Shown here in pieces: positions 1 to 9,800 of a stretch of DNA of 64,000 nt (position 1 is its first letter; every line of letters begins with the position of its first letter). The notes beneath the pieces were generated by a model, which was not told the origin of the DNA, did no database searches, and saw only the letters and a program-made list of their open reading frames with translations. The DNA is from Salinibacterium sp. (GTDB lineage Bacteria > Actinomycetota > Actinomycetes > Actinomycetales > Microbacteriaceae), in the NCBI GenBank assembly GCA_015234465.1, contig JADGNA010000008.1:248001-312000 (forward strand), given 5' to 3'. Both the position numbers and the translations under genes were made by a program.

Positions 1-332
1 GCGGGGAGCTCGTGCAGCCGCGTGCCGGCGCCCAGCCGCACACGACCGCTCGCGGCATCCGCTTCGATCAGGCCGCTCAGGGCGGAGACGTCGACCTGCA
101 CGCCCTCCGCGGCCGCGATGGCCGAGAAGCTGTGGCTCGCGCCGACACAGGTGACGGTGAGCGCGCGCTCGCGGGCGAAGCGGACCGCGCCCACGACCTC
201 CTCGACCGAGCGGGGACGCGCCACGAAGACAGGCCGGGCCGACTGCGAGCGCCCCCAGTTGCGCCAGCGCCGACCGGGGAGCACGAACTCCGGCACCCAG
301 GCGCTCGAACTCGTCTGCACGCTCACACTCAT
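1..332 (-). CDS. FAD-binding lactone oxidase-type oxidoreductase (N-terminal part, runs off window)
   Basis: Only the first 110 codons are inside the window; the gene continues past position 1. The protein reads as the FAD-binding (PCMH-type) half of the D-arabinono-1,4-lactone / L-gulono-1,4-lactone oxidase family: NWGR at residues 25-28, a conserved GASHSFS at 64-70 whose His67 sits where the family attaches FAD, and GTRLHEL at 103-109. Such enzymes oxidise aldonolactones or alditols; the exact substrate cannot be told from this half. Its ATG overlaps the TGA of the upstream deaminase gene in an ATGA, so the two are translationally coupled and probably act in one pathway. No signal peptide is seen, so it is likely cytoplasmic. 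Confidence 0.8.
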   Translation of the reverse strand, partial: MSVSVQTSSSAWVPEFVLPGRRWRNWGRSQSARPVFVARPRSVEEVVGAVRFARERALTVTCVGASHSFSAIAAAEGVQVDVSALSGLIEADAASGRVRLGAGTRLHELP

Positions 333-1564
333 AGGAAGGCCATCCCCTCACCCCGGTAACTCGGCACCGTGCCGACGACCTCGGCACCGTCGACGAGCAC
401 GAAGTCGTTGACGTGCTCGGCCAGCTCCCCCGCCTTGGCGTGCCGCAGCCACACGCGGTCACCCACCGCGAGCGCGGCCGCCCCAGGCCCTGCGAGCGGG
501 GTCTGCACCTCGCCCGCCATCTCGCGCGGCAGCATCCGCAGCCCCTCCGGCCAGACGGCGACCGGCAGCCGGTCGGCACCCGGTGGGCCGGATGCGACCC
601 AGCCGCCGCCGAGGAGCGTCGCGAGGTGCGGGCGTGGCTTGCGCACGACGGGCAGCGCGAAGACGGCCGCGGGCGCCGGGCTGAAGCTGCGGTAGTGGTC
701 GAAGAGGTGGGGGCCGAAGAGCCCGCTGCCCGCGGCGACCTCCGTGACCGAGTCATCCGCCGTCGTCGTCTCGAGCGAACCCGTGCCGCCGCCGTTGACG
801 AACTCGAGCTCGGCGACGCCCCGCACCGCGGCGACCGCGAGGGCCCGACGCTCCGCAAGCTCGGCGGCAGAACGGCGCTTCATCCAGCGGATGACCGCGC
901 CGCCGGCCGGCCCCGAATCATCCGCGACTCCTGCAAGCTGGCCCTCATAGGCCATCATGCCCACGAGCGCGAAGCCGGGACGGCGCGCGATCTGCTCCGC
1001 GAGGGTGCGCGCCTGCTCGACCGTGTGCACGGGAGAACGCCACGTGCCGACGTGCCCGAGCAGCCGGGAGTCCCAGGAAGCGTCGAGTTCGAGGCACACG
1101 CGCACGGGCGGCCGGTTCATGGGGGCCGCCACGGCGTCGACGAGGTCGAGGTGCTCGACGGAATCCACCATGAGGGTGATGCGGCGCGAGGCATCCGCAT
1201 CATCGAACAGCGCGCGGAGCGACGCGCGATCCGCCGTCGGGTAGCCCACGACGATGTCGTCGATGCCACTCGTGCGCGACAACCACAGCGCCTCCGCGAG
1301 CGTGTACGCGAGCACGCCCTCGAAGCCGGGTTGCGCGAGCACGCTCTCGAGCGCCGAGCGCACGCGCAGGGACTTGCTGGCGACACGGATGCGCGTGCCC
1401 GCCGCCCGCTCGCGCAGCATCCGCGCATTCGCCGCCAGCGCGGGCAACGAGAGCACCGCGAGGGGCGGGTCGATGGACGCGGTGGCGGCGGAGAGGGACT
1501 CCCAATGGGACGCCGAGGTGCGCCACCCGGCGAGCGACTCGGGAAGCACGAAGGCGGTGGGCAT
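329..1564 (-). CDS. amino acid deaminase/aldolase, alanine racemase-like PLP fold
   Basis: A 411-residue fold-type III PLP enzyme related to alanine racemase N-domains, D-threonine aldolase and D-serine dehydratase. Lys64 in VASKSLR is the expected Schiff-base lysine. A glycine-rich phosphate-binding segment NGGGTGSLE lies near residue 260, and a C-terminal HAKAGE segment near 378 resembles the metal-binding C-domain of this group. Substrate is unknown; in actinobacteria the family is usually called amino acid deaminase/aldolase. It is the first gene of a two-gene leftward unit with the lactone oxidase, overlapping by 4 nt. The ATG at 1564 is preceded at 6 nt by GATTGT, fitting a leaderless start. 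Confidence 0.8.
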   Translation of the reverse strand: MPTAFVLPESLAGWRTSASHWESLSAATASIDPPLAVLSLPALAANARMLRERAAGTRIRVASKSLRVRSALESVLAQPGFEGVLAYTLAEALWLSRTSGIDDIVVGYPTADRASLRALFDDADASRRITLMVDSVEHLDLVDAVAAPMNRPPVRVCLELDASWDSRLLGHVGTWRSPVHTVEQARTLAEQIARRPGFALVGMMAYEGQLAGVADDSGPAGGAVIRWMKRRSAAELAERRALAVAAVRGVAELEFVNGGGTGSLETTTADDSVTEVAAGSGLFGPHLFDHYRSFSPAPAAVFALPVVRKPRPHLATLLGGGWVASGPPGADRLPVAVWPEGLRMLPREMAGEVQTPLAGPGAAALAVGDRVWLRHAKAGELAEHVNDFVLVDGAEVVGTVPSYRGEGMAFL

Positions 1565-1570
1565 GACCCC

Positions 1571-1576
1571 ACAATC
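1571..1576 (-). promoter_or_regulatory. -10-like hexamer of the deaminase gene
   Basis: GATTGT on the minus strand ends 6 nt before the ATG at 1564, and no Shine-Dalgarno is visible. It fits a leaderless transcript. The rest of the 1577-1764 gap between divergent genes shows no strong repeat. Confidence 0.4.
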
Positions 1577-1764
1577 GTGGTCGGCATATCACCCTGTCAA
1601 CTGGCGGGAGGGGTGCGCCCGAGCGACGCCGCCCACAGCCCGCGCCACGCTCACGAAATCAACCGAAATGATGACGACAGGGCTGGACTCCTCACGTAGT
1701 CTCACTCGTAGACCAATCTGTCCACAATCGCCCAGCAGCCGCAGGCACCCCCACCCCGAGACGA

Positions 1765-3858
1765 GTGACGGTGCGAAGTACTTTCTCCGACCGCGAGGCC
1801 ACGCGCCCCCAGGTGCGCTACTGGCGCGCCCTCGCGGTCGCGCTACTGCTCGGCACGCTGGTGTCCGGCGCTCCAAGCGCCTCCGCGGCCCCCGACGAGA
1901 CCTTTGCTCCGGATGCCGTGCAGGAGGAGGCGGGACCCCTCACCATCACGGCGCCCGCCGAGGGCGCGTTCATCGACCGCAACAGCCTCACGGTCCGCGG
2001 CACCGGTACGGCTGCCGGGGCGACGATCAGCGTCACGGTCGACGGCACGGAGGCCTGCACGGCGACGGTCACCGAGACGGATGACGAGCTCACCTGGGCC
2101 TGCAGCATCGGCACCCTCACGAATGGTGCGAACCGCGTCGTGACCGTGACGCAGGCCGACGGCGGCGACGTCACGAGCGCCTCCGTCACGGTGCACGTGC
2201 TCGGGCCGCCGACGATCGACGACATGAGGCTCACGACGGGCGTCATCTCCGGCTCGGCGCATCCGGGAGCCACCGTGCAGGTCACGCTCTCGCGCGGGGC
2301 CGGGTCATGCACGACCACGGCCACCTCGACGCGCTACTGGTCGTGCACCCCCGGCACGCCCGGCGGGCGCGTAGCTGCCGCCGTGTACGACGTGAGCGCT
2401 CGACAGTCACACGCCTCGATCGGCCCAGAGGGCAGCCGCTCCTCGCCGACGACACGCACGATCGAGATCGACAACATCGCACCGCAGCCGCCCGTCATCA
2501 CCTCCCCGACCGGGGACTACCGCCTGCTGCGCCTTCCCGCGACCTTCACCGGCACGGGAGAGGAGGGCGGCAGCGTCGACGTCTACCTCGACGGCGTGCC
2601 CGTCTGCAGCGCGCGCGTGGCGGCCGGGGCGTGGTCGTGCGTCGGAGGGAGCGCCCTCAGCAATGCCGCCCACGAGGTCCGCGCCATCCAGATCGACGAG
2701 GCGGGCAATCACAGCCCGCCGAGCGCCGCCATCCGCGTCTTCTTCGGGCCCCGGCCGGCAGCGCCGACGCCCGAGCAACCTGGCACCCCTTCACCGAGCC
2801 CAACGCCTAGCGAGACGCCGCAGGAGGTGCCGCCGCCCAGCACGCCGAGCCCCTCCGCGGTGGCGCCGCTTCCTCCCCTCGCGGGGGATGCCGCCCCCGA
2901 CGCCTTCAGCAACTGGGGCACGCCCACGACCTTCGGCGACGGCCTCCCGAGCCTGCGTGAGAGCGTCGAGCGCGGCAACTGGTGGCGTGCGCCCCTCATC
3001 GCGCTGGGAGGCATCGCACTGATCGCCCTGCCGAGCCGGCTGCTCGCAAGCGAGCTCCGGGGGCGCGTGCGCGAGCGTCGACCGGTCGCGGTGCGCAACC
3101 GCGAACCCGTGCCGCTCATCGGCCAGCACACGACCGGCATGACACCGTGGCTCTCCGCCGCGCTCCCCTTCGCCGTCACGGTTGCCTTCATGGTCGTCTC
3201 CAACGGCGTCGATGCAGAAGTGCGCTACCTCCGCCTCGCGGCGGCTGTCTCCGTGGCACTCGGCCTACTCAATCTCGTCGGAGTCGCCATTGCGACCCGC
3301 CTCGGACGCCTCTGGCAGGGCGTCGACGGGCGCATCCGTTTCCGTCCCATGCTGCTTGCTGCGGCGATCGCGACAGGCCTCTTCTCGCGGCTCATCGGCA
3401 TCGTGCCGCCCTTCGTCTCGGGCACCCTCATCGGCGTGCGGATGCCCCACGAGACACCCGTGCGCAGTCGCGCCATCGTGCACCTGCTGCAGGTGGGCAC
3501 CGTGCTCGGGCTCGGCCTCGTCGGCTGGGTGGGCCACTCGGCGGTCGGCGATGTCGTCGGCTTCTGGCCCTCGCTCCTCAGTGAGATCCTCGCGGCGCTG
3601 TGCCTCGTCGGCGTCGGCTCGACGATCGTGCTGCTCCTGCCGGTCGGGGCGCTCCCGGGGCGCGTCCTGTGGGAATGGCACCGCTGGGCCTGGTTCTGCA
3701 TCGCGCTGGCGGGCTGCACGATCGCCTTCGCACCCCTGCTCGGCGGACCCGATTCACACTGGCCGCTCGCGACGCTGCTCATCATCGCCGCGAGCATCGC
3801 GGCCCTCTTCATCGGCGCCTGGGCGACCCTCCGCTTCCTCGTGCGCCAGCCGGACTGA
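1765..3858 (+). CDS. secreted Ig-like-domain protein with C-terminal multi-TM region, unknown function
   Basis: A 697-residue protein of unrecognised function, GTG start. A hydrophobic segment at about residues 20-45 ending in ASAAP looks like a signal peptide. About residues 55-330 hold three bacterial Ig-like (beta-sandwich) repeats, each opening with a P-x-I-T-x-P type strand and carrying paired cysteines (for example TEACTATV with LTWACSI). A Pro/Ser/Thr-rich linker follows (about 333-370). The last 300 residues contain about eight hydrophobic helices. This suggests an extracytoplasmic Ig-like tower on a polytopic membrane anchor, perhaps a cell-surface or adhesion component. It stands alone, diverging from the deaminase gene and converging on the YedK gene. 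Confidence 0.7.
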   Translation: MTVRSTFSDREATRPQVRYWRALAVALLLGTLVSGAPSASAAPDETFAPDAVQEEAGPLTITAPAEGAFIDRNSLTVRGTGTAAGATISVTVDGTEACTATVTETDDELTWACSIGTLTNGANRVVTVTQADGGDVTSASVTVHVLGPPTIDDMRLTTGVISGSAHPGATVQVTLSRGAGSCTTTATSTRYWSCTPGTPGGRVAAAVYDVSARQSHASIGPEGSRSSPTTRTIEIDNIAPQPPVITSPTGDYRLLRLPATFTGTGEEGGSVDVYLDGVPVCSARVAAGAWSCVGGSALSNAAHEVRAIQIDEAGNHSPPSAAIRVFFGPRPAAPTPEQPGTPSPSPTPSETPQEVPPPSTPSPSAVAPLPPLAGDAAPDAFSNWGTPTTFGDGLPSLRESVERGNWWRAPLIALGGIALIALPSRLLASELRGRVRERRPVAVRNREPVPLIGQHTTGMTPWLSAALPFAVTVAFMVVSNGVDAEVRYLRLAAAVSVALGLLNLVGVAIATRLGRLWQGVDGRIRFRPMLLAAAIATGLFSRLIGIVPPFVSGTLIGVRMPHETPVRSRAIVHLLQVGTVLGLGLVGWVGHSAVGDVVGFWPSLLSEILAALCLVGVGSTIVLLLPVGALPGRVLWEWHRWAWFCIALAGCTIAFAPLLGGPDSHWPLATLLIIAASIAALFIGAWATLRFLVRQPD

Positions 3859-3866
3859 CCCGAGCG

Positions 3867-4577
3867 TCAGAACAGGGCGGGCTCGGGGGTCTCGTCGATC
3901 GGTTCCACGAGTTGGGGCCCGTCGTTGCGCACGCTGTTCACCGCGCGCGAGACGGGGTGGTAGGCCAACTCGTTCGCGACATCCCGCGACGACAGCTGCA
4001 GCAGCTCGACCCGCTCCGAGGGATCGAGATGACCGCCAAGCCAGTCGTCCATGCACTCGCGCGTCACGAAGGCGGGCATGCGATCGTGCACCTCGCCCGG
4101 GGCGACATGCGCGTCGAGCGTCACGATGGCCATCGACAACTGCCACGCGGCATCCGCCCCGCCCTTGGGGTCGCGCCAAGGACGGATGATGCCCGCCATC
4201 GCGATGTCACCCTCGTCACGGTGGATGAAATAGGGCTGCTTGCCATCTGGCAGCGCGCGCCACTCGTAGTATCCGAGGGCCGGGACGATGCACGGATGCT
4301 CGGCGAAGGCCGACGCGAAGAGCCGGTTGCTCGTGACCGTCTCGATGCGGGCGTTGATGATCGGCTTGCCGCCGCCGAATGTTGGCGACGAGGGCGGCAC
4401 GATGCCCCAGCGCACACCCGCGACCTGGCGCTCACCCTCATGCTCGCGGATGACCGGGACAGTGTCGGTCGGCGCGATGTTGTAGCGGGGGCGCCAGTCG
4501 TTGAAGTCGCCGCCTCTCGCGACGTACTCCTGGATGAGGTCGTCAGTCTCCTTGTTCATCGCGAAGCGTCCGCACAT
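3867..4577 (-). CDS. SOS response-associated peptidase (YedK/HMCES family)
   Basis: A 236-residue SRAP protein. The family recognises abasic sites in single-stranded DNA and forms a protective thiazolidine crosslink through the N-terminal cysteine. Cys2 follows the initiator Met (MCGRF), NIAPT is at 33-37, NARIET at 75-80, the active-site glutamate lies in GYYEW (102-106), and a later HDRMP supplies the conserved histidine. All key positions are present, so it should be active. The ATG at 4577 is fixed by the need for Cys2 and is preceded at 6 nt by TAGCGT. It is transcribed alone, convergent with the Ig-like gene. Confidence 0.93.
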   Translation of the reverse strand: MCGRFAMNKETDDLIQEYVARGGDFNDWRPRYNIAPTDTVPVIREHEGERQVAGVRWGIVPPSSPTFGGGKPIINARIETVTSNRLFASAFAEHPCIVPALGYYEWRALPDGKQPYFIHRDEGDIAMAGIIRPWRDPKGGADAAWQLSMAIVTLDAHVAPGEVHDRMPAFVTRECMDDWLGGHLDPSERVELLQLSSRDVANELAYHPVSRAVNSVRNDGPQLVEPIDETPEPALF

Positions 4578-4583
4578 GCCTCA

Positions 4584-4589
4584 ACGCTA
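4584..4589 (-). promoter_or_regulatory. -10-like hexamer of the YedK/HMCES gene
   Basis: TAGCGT on the minus strand lies 6 nt upstream of the ATG; no Shine-Dalgarno. Consistent with a leaderless mRNA. Confidence 0.5.
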
Positions 4590-4654
4590 CGCCCGGCCGG
4601 CGACACGGGCCACGGGACATCCGTCACGAAGCGCACCCGGGCGCGCCGAAGTTG

Positions 4655-4728
4655 TGCCCCCACTGGGATTCGAACCCAGACTGAATCGATTTTAAGTCGA
4701 CTGCCTCTGCCGGTTGGGCTATGGGGGC
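4655..4728 (-). tRNA. tRNA with UAA anticodon, nominally tRNA-Leu(UAA), short variable loop
   Basis: A complete cloverleaf can be drawn: acceptor GCCCCCA / TGGGGGC with discriminator A, D-arm GCC/GGC, anticodon stem GTCGA/TCGAT with loop CTTAAAA (anticodon TAA), a five-base variable loop TCAGT, and T-arm CTGGG-TTCGAAT-CCCAG. CCA is not encoded. The anticodon reads UUA (Leu), but the variable loop is class I size rather than the long arm typical of bacterial leucine tRNAs. It lies between the NDH-2 and YedK genes. Confidence 0.9.
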
Positions 4729-4746
4729 GAAGACCGCCCCCGCAGT

Positions 4747-6084
4747 CTACTTGCGGGCCGGAGCGGCCTTGGGGCGAGCCGCGTACTCCTCGAAGACCGC
4801 GCGAGGCGCGTTGCGCATCTCGATGCCCACCGTGTCGCGGCGGAACAGGAAGGAGATGATCCAGTTGCCGAAGACGCGGGCCTTGCGCTCCCACATGGGC
4901 ATCGCTAGGCCGTGGTAGCCGCGGTGCATGACCCACGCGAGCACACCCTTGACGGCGATGCCACCCGACTGGAACACGCCGTGGCCGATGCCGAGGCCGG
5001 CGACCGCGCCGAGGTTCTTGTGGAAGTACTCGCGGGGCTCGTCGCCACGCAGGTGGCCGACGAGGTTCTTCGCGAGGAGCTTGCCCTGGCGCACGGCGTG
5101 CTGTGCGTTCGGCACGCACATGCCCGCGACGCCGCCGCCGCTGAGGTCGGGAACGGCGCTGACGTCGCCAGCACCCCAGACGTCGGGAACGACCTCGCCG
5201 TCTTCAGTGCGCGCGCGCAGGTCGGCACCAAGACGCAGGCGACCGCGCTCCTCGAGGGGAAGGTCGGTGTTGCGCAGCACGGGGTGCGCCATGACGCCCG
5301 CCGTCCAGATGATCGTGTCGGACTCGAACACCTGGCCCGTCGAGGTCTCGATGCGACCGTCGACCGCCGAGGTGAGCTGCGTCTCGAGGTGCACCTCGGC
5401 GCCGCGCTTCTTCAGGTTGTCGAGCACCCAGTGGCTCGTCTTGAGCGATACCTCGGGCATGATGCGGTCCATCGCCTCGATGAGGTGGAAGTGCGTGTCT
5501 TCGAAGCTGAGGTTAGGGTGCTGCGCGAGCAGTGCGCTCGCGAAGCTGCGCAGCTCTGCGAACACCTCGATGCCCGCGAAGCCGCCGCCGACGACAGTGA
5601 CCGTGAGCAGACGGTCACGCTCGGGGCCGGCGGGGAGGGCGGATGCCTTCTCGAAGTTGCCGACGATGCGGTCGCGGATCGCCGCGGCCTCCTCGATCGT
5701 CTTGAGGCCGAACGCGTTGTCGGCGATGCCCGGGATGGGGAAGGTGCGGGTGATCGCGCCCGCCGTGACCACGACGATGTCGTACTCGAAGGCCCACTCC
5801 TCGCCGACCTCAGGTGTGATGGTCGCGGTCTTCGACGCGTGGTCGATCGCCGTGACGCGGGCCGCGACCACATTGGTCGACTTGAGGTGGCGCCGCAAGG
5901 GAACCACGGCGTGCCGCGACTCGACGGTGCCAGCAGCCACCTCAGGCAGGAAGGGCTGGTAGGTCATGTACGGGAGCGGGTCTACGACCGTGACCTCGGC
6001 CTCACCGCGACGCAGAAGCTTCTCCAGCTTGAGCGCAGTGTAGAAACCGGCATATCCGCCGCCGACGATGAGGATTTTTGGCAC
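4747..6084 (-). CDS. ndh: type II NADH:quinone oxidoreductase (NDH-2)
   Basis: A 445-residue flavoprotein that oxidises NADH and reduces menaquinone without proton pumping, bound peripherally to the inner membrane face. The N-terminal Rossmann motif GGGYAGFY is at about 8-15, a second dinucleotide motif VVGGGFAGIE lies near 165-174, and WGAGDVSAVP is the FAD-contacting segment near 305. I start at the GTG at 6084 (VPKILIVGGG), because the longer frame from 6150 would overlap the upstream subtilase gene; TAGAAT lies 7 nt before that GTG. It is the last gene of the leftward eno-ftsB-DUF501-subtilase series. Confidence 0.93.
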   Translation of the reverse strand: MPKILIVGGGYAGFYTALKLEKLLRRGEAEVTVVDPLPYMTYQPFLPEVAAGTVESRHAVVPLRRHLKSTNVVAARVTAIDHASKTATITPEVGEEWAFEYDIVVVTAGAITRTFPIPGIADNAFGLKTIEEAAAIRDRIVGNFEKASALPAGPERDRLLTVTVVGGGFAGIEVFAELRSFASALLAQHPNLSFEDTHFHLIEAMDRIMPEVSLKTSHWVLDNLKKRGAEVHLETQLTSAVDGRIETSTGQVFESDTIIWTAGVMAHPVLRNTDLPLEERGRLRLGADLRARTEDGEVVPDVWGAGDVSAVPDLSGGGVAGMCVPNAQHAVRQGKLLAKNLVGHLRGDEPREYFHKNLGAVAGLGIGHGVFQSGGIAVKGVLAWVMHRGYHGLAMPMWERKARVFGNWIISFLFRRDTVGIEMRNAPRAVFEEYAARPKAAPARK

Positions 6085-6091
6085 GACGGCG

Positions 6092-6097
6092 ATTCTA
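6092..6097 (-). promoter_or_regulatory. internal -10-like hexamer before ndh
   Basis: TAGAAT on the minus strand, 7 nt upstream of the ndh GTG, overlapping the end of the subtilase gene. It could give ndh its own leaderless transcript. Confidence 0.4.
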
Positions 6098-7366
6098 CTC
6101 TTTTCGGCGCAGTCTCCCGAATTCGCGCGCCGCAAGCCACCCGGCGACACCGAACGCGAGGGCGAAGATCGTGTACACGAGCACGGGGATGCCGACGAAA
6201 CGCAGCTGGTCGAGCGTCGGCAGCACGGTGCCGAGAGGGCTCACGGGGCCTGCCACCTCCGGCTCCTCGATGGGAGTCGGCGACGGCAGCACGGGTGTTG
6301 GCGTCGGGATCGGCTCCGCATCCGCGCGGCGGTAGAGCCGGATCCAGTCGGCGAGAAGCTGGGCGGGATCCTCCCCCACCGTCGCGACGGAACCCGAGAC
6401 CGCGGCATCCGCGTCGATGAGCCCGTGCCCATAGATGGGACTTGGGTCACGCTGGCCGGGCACCTGCCGCGCCGTCTCGGTGATGCGGTTGATGACGTCG
6501 CCCGCGTTCAGCCCCGGATGCGCCGAGCGCACGAGGGCGACGAGGCCCGCGACGATCGGCGCGGCCCCGCTCGTGCCGCCCCAGGCCGAGTACCCGCCGC
6601 CGGGGGTCGCCCCGACGAGTTCCTCACTCGGTGCCGACACCGAGATCGTGATGCCCTGGGACGAGGCGTCGAAGCTCGCATTGCCGCGCCGGTCGACGCC
6701 CGCGACCGTCAGCACGCCCGGCATGGTGGCGGGCGCCCCGACCTGGGTCGTACCGCTGCCACGGTTGCCGGCCGCCGCCACGACGACGACGTCGTTCTGC
6801 ATCGCGTAGAGGAAGGCCTCATCCCAGCTCTCGGGCCACTCGATCGTGTTGCGCGTGAGCGACATGTTGATGACGTCGGCGCCATTGTCGACCGACCAAC
6901 GCACCGCCTGCGCGATCTGGTCATCGGAGGGCACGGTCCCCACCCCGAAGCCGACCGACACCGAGAGGAGGTTCGACTCGGGCGCGACACCGATCACGCC
7001 GGAATCGGTGCCCGTGCCGCGACCAGCCAGCAGCGACGCGACCATGGTGCCGTGCTCGCGACTCGAGTAGCCGACGGGCGTCTGCCCATCGGGAGCACCC
7101 ACGCCCGAGACATCCGTGCCCCCGACGACCGCACCCGCGAGGTCGGGGTGCGTGCCATCGATGCCCGTGTCGATGACGGCGACCGTGACGCCAGCGCCGC
7201 GTGTCTTCGTCCAGGCCTGCGTGATGCCGTAGTCGTCGAGCCAGTACTCGCGATCACGGATGCTGTCTGCCGCGGCAGGTGGCGCCGCCGGCGAGACGAG
7301 CGCCAGGAGGAAGGCAGCGACGAGTGCCGACGCGAGGGTGGAGACCCGCCGGCGCTGAGGCGTCAC
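6095..7366 (-). CDS. membrane-anchored subtilisin-like serine protease (S8, mycosin-like)
   Basis: A 423-residue exported protease. A signal peptide occupies residues 1-33 (cleavage likely after AAAD-type residues), and the subtilase triad is intact: Asp66 in DTGID, His105 in EHGTMVAS, Ser266 in GTSGAAP, with oxyanion Asn201 in AAAGN. A Pro-rich stretch near 350-370 precedes a single C-terminal transmembrane helix (about 395-415) and a basic tail, the layout of type VII secretion mycosins. No ESX genes are in the window. The ATG overlaps the TGA of the DUF501 gene (ATGA), placing it in an operon with a division protein, so a role in envelope protein maturation is possible. Confidence 0.9.
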   Translation of the reverse strand: MTPQRRRVSTLASALVAAFLLALVSPAAPPAAADSIRDREYWLDDYGITQAWTKTRGAGVTVAVIDTGIDGTHPDLAGAVVGGTDVSGVGAPDGQTPVGYSSREHGTMVASLLAGRGTGTDSGVIGVAPESNLLSVSVGFGVGTVPSDDQIAQAVRWSVDNGADVINMSLTRNTIEWPESWDEAFLYAMQNDVVVVAAAGNRGSGTTQVGAPATMPGVLTVAGVDRRGNASFDASSQGITISVSAPSEELVGATPGGGYSAWGGTSGAAPIVAGLVALVRSAHPGLNAGDVINRITETARQVPGQRDPSPIYGHGLIDADAAVSGSVATVGEDPAQLLADWIRLYRRADAEPIPTPTPVLPSPTPIEEPEVAGPVSPLGTVLPTLDQLRFVGIPVLVYTIFALAFGVAGWLAAREFGRLRRKE

Positions 7367-7905
7367 TTCACCCCGCTCGCCGTCGGTGAGTCACCCTCTT
7401 CGTCGGAATAGTCGGCGCACTCGCACACCTGGGGCGACCAGTCGGCACGTTCGAGGGCGAGGTCGCCGATCGGGTTCACTCCGGGGCCCGCCGCGAGCGA
7501 ATGCCCCACGAGCGCGTGCAGGCACTTCACGCGGGTGGGCATGCCGCCGGCCGAGATGCCCGCGATCTCCTCGACGTGCTCGATGCTCTCGCGGTCGGCG
7601 AGGTAGGCCTCGTGCGCGGCACGGTAGGCATCCGCCATGTCGCCCTCGAGGAGCGCTGCGAGCTCAGGCATGGCACCCGTGGCTTCCAGCGTCGAGACCG
7701 CGGCCGTCGCCGCCGGGTGGCACAGGTAGTAGAGCGTCGGGAAGGGGGTACCGTCGGCGAGACGCGGCCGCGTCGACACGACAGTCGGGGCACCACATGC
7801 GCACCTGGCGGCGATGCCAACCACGTCGCGTGCGGGACGGCCGAGCTGGCGCGTCACGATGCGCACATCCTCGGCGCTTGGCGGGTCGAACGGGGGTGTC
7901 GCCAT
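7363..7905 (-). CDS. DUF501 domain-containing protein
   Basis: A 180-residue soluble protein matching the actinobacterial DUF501 family, whose function is unknown. Recognisable features are RQLGRPxR near 20, RCACGAPTVVSTRPRL at about 33-48, the Cys/His cluster (ACGA, YLCHP) and a C-terminal VKCLHALVGH with a late CECADY. The cysteines suggest a metal site. The gene is usually found next to ftsB/divIC and eno in actinobacteria, as here. Its ATG overlaps the TGA of the ftsB-like gene by one base (TGATG), and its TGA overlaps the subtilase ATG. Confidence 0.85.
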   Translation of the reverse strand: MATPPFDPPSAEDVRIVTRQLGRPARDVVGIAARCACGAPTVVSTRPRLADGTPFPTLYYLCHPAATAAVSTLEATGAMPELAALLEGDMADAYRAAHEAYLADRESIEHVEEIAGISAGGMPTRVKCLHALVGHSLAAGPGVNPIGDLALERADWSPQVCECADYSDEEGDSPTASGVK

Positions 7906-8411
7906 CAGTCGACCTCCTGAATCTCTGGGGCAACGATCTCGGAGGGCGGGGCATCCGTCAGCGCAGCCGTGAACACGGACGACAGCATCGCGTCGACCCA
8001 GTCGACCTCCGTCGTGAGCACCTCGTCACTGATTGGCAGGCCGGATTCCGTCACGGGAGTCTGGCCGTCGTCGATCACGAGGTAGCTGAACTCGCCCGGC
8101 TTGACGTAGTAGAGGCGCTCACGCGCCTGCGCCTCGACATAGCTCGGGTCGTCCCAGCGGGCGACATCCTGCTCAAGGTCCTTCACGAGTTCGCGCTGCG
8201 CCTCGACCTCCGCCGCCAACTGGGCCCGCTCGTTCTGCTGCTCCGCGAAGATGCGCAGAGACGGCGCCAGGGCCACGATGAAGACGATCAGCATGCCGAG
8301 CGTCAACATCGTGAACCCTGAGAAGCGGATGCCGCGAAGCCAGTGAGCGCCTGCGCCCTGCTCAGGCAACGCCGCAGGCACGCGGCGCACACGGGGCTTT
8401 CGGGTGCTCAT
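7905..8411 (-). CDS. septum formation initiator family protein (FtsB/DivIC)
   Basis: A 168-residue bitopic membrane protein. A basic cytoplasmic N-terminus leads to a transmembrane helix at about residues 32-52 (TMLTLGMLIVFIVALAPSL), then a coiled coil (about 55-85) and the conserved RERLYYVKPGE segment of FtsB/DivIC. In the family this protein joins FtsQ and FtsL to activate septal peptidoglycan synthesis. It sits between eno and the DUF501 gene, the order usual in actinobacteria; the gap to eno is only 21 nt, so co-transcription is likely. The extended C-terminus (about 40 acidic residues) varies between species. Confidence 0.9.
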   Translation of the reverse strand: MSTRKPRVRRVPAALPEQGAGAHWLRGIRFSGFTMLTLGMLIVFIVALAPSLRIFAEQQNERAQLAAEVEAQRELVKDLEQDVARWDDPSYVEAQARERLYYVKPGEFSYLVIDDGQTPVTESGLPISDEVLTTEVDWVDAMLSSVFTAALTDAPPSEIVAPEIQEVD

Positions 8412-8432
8412 CCCCCCAGCGTAACCGGCGAA

Positions 8433-9761
<1,329 letters not shown>

Positions 9762-9800
9762 TCAGGCTGCGCATTCACAACTCAGGAACTTTTTCGCCAG

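Noticed and set aside
1690-1712. Another copy of the 54-bp repeat arm (CGTAGTCTCA)
   Set aside because: Only ten bases match and no partner arm is nearby.
6095-7366. Type VII secretion locus
   Set aside because: Only a mycosin-like protease is present; no WxG100, EccB/C/D/E genes are in the window.
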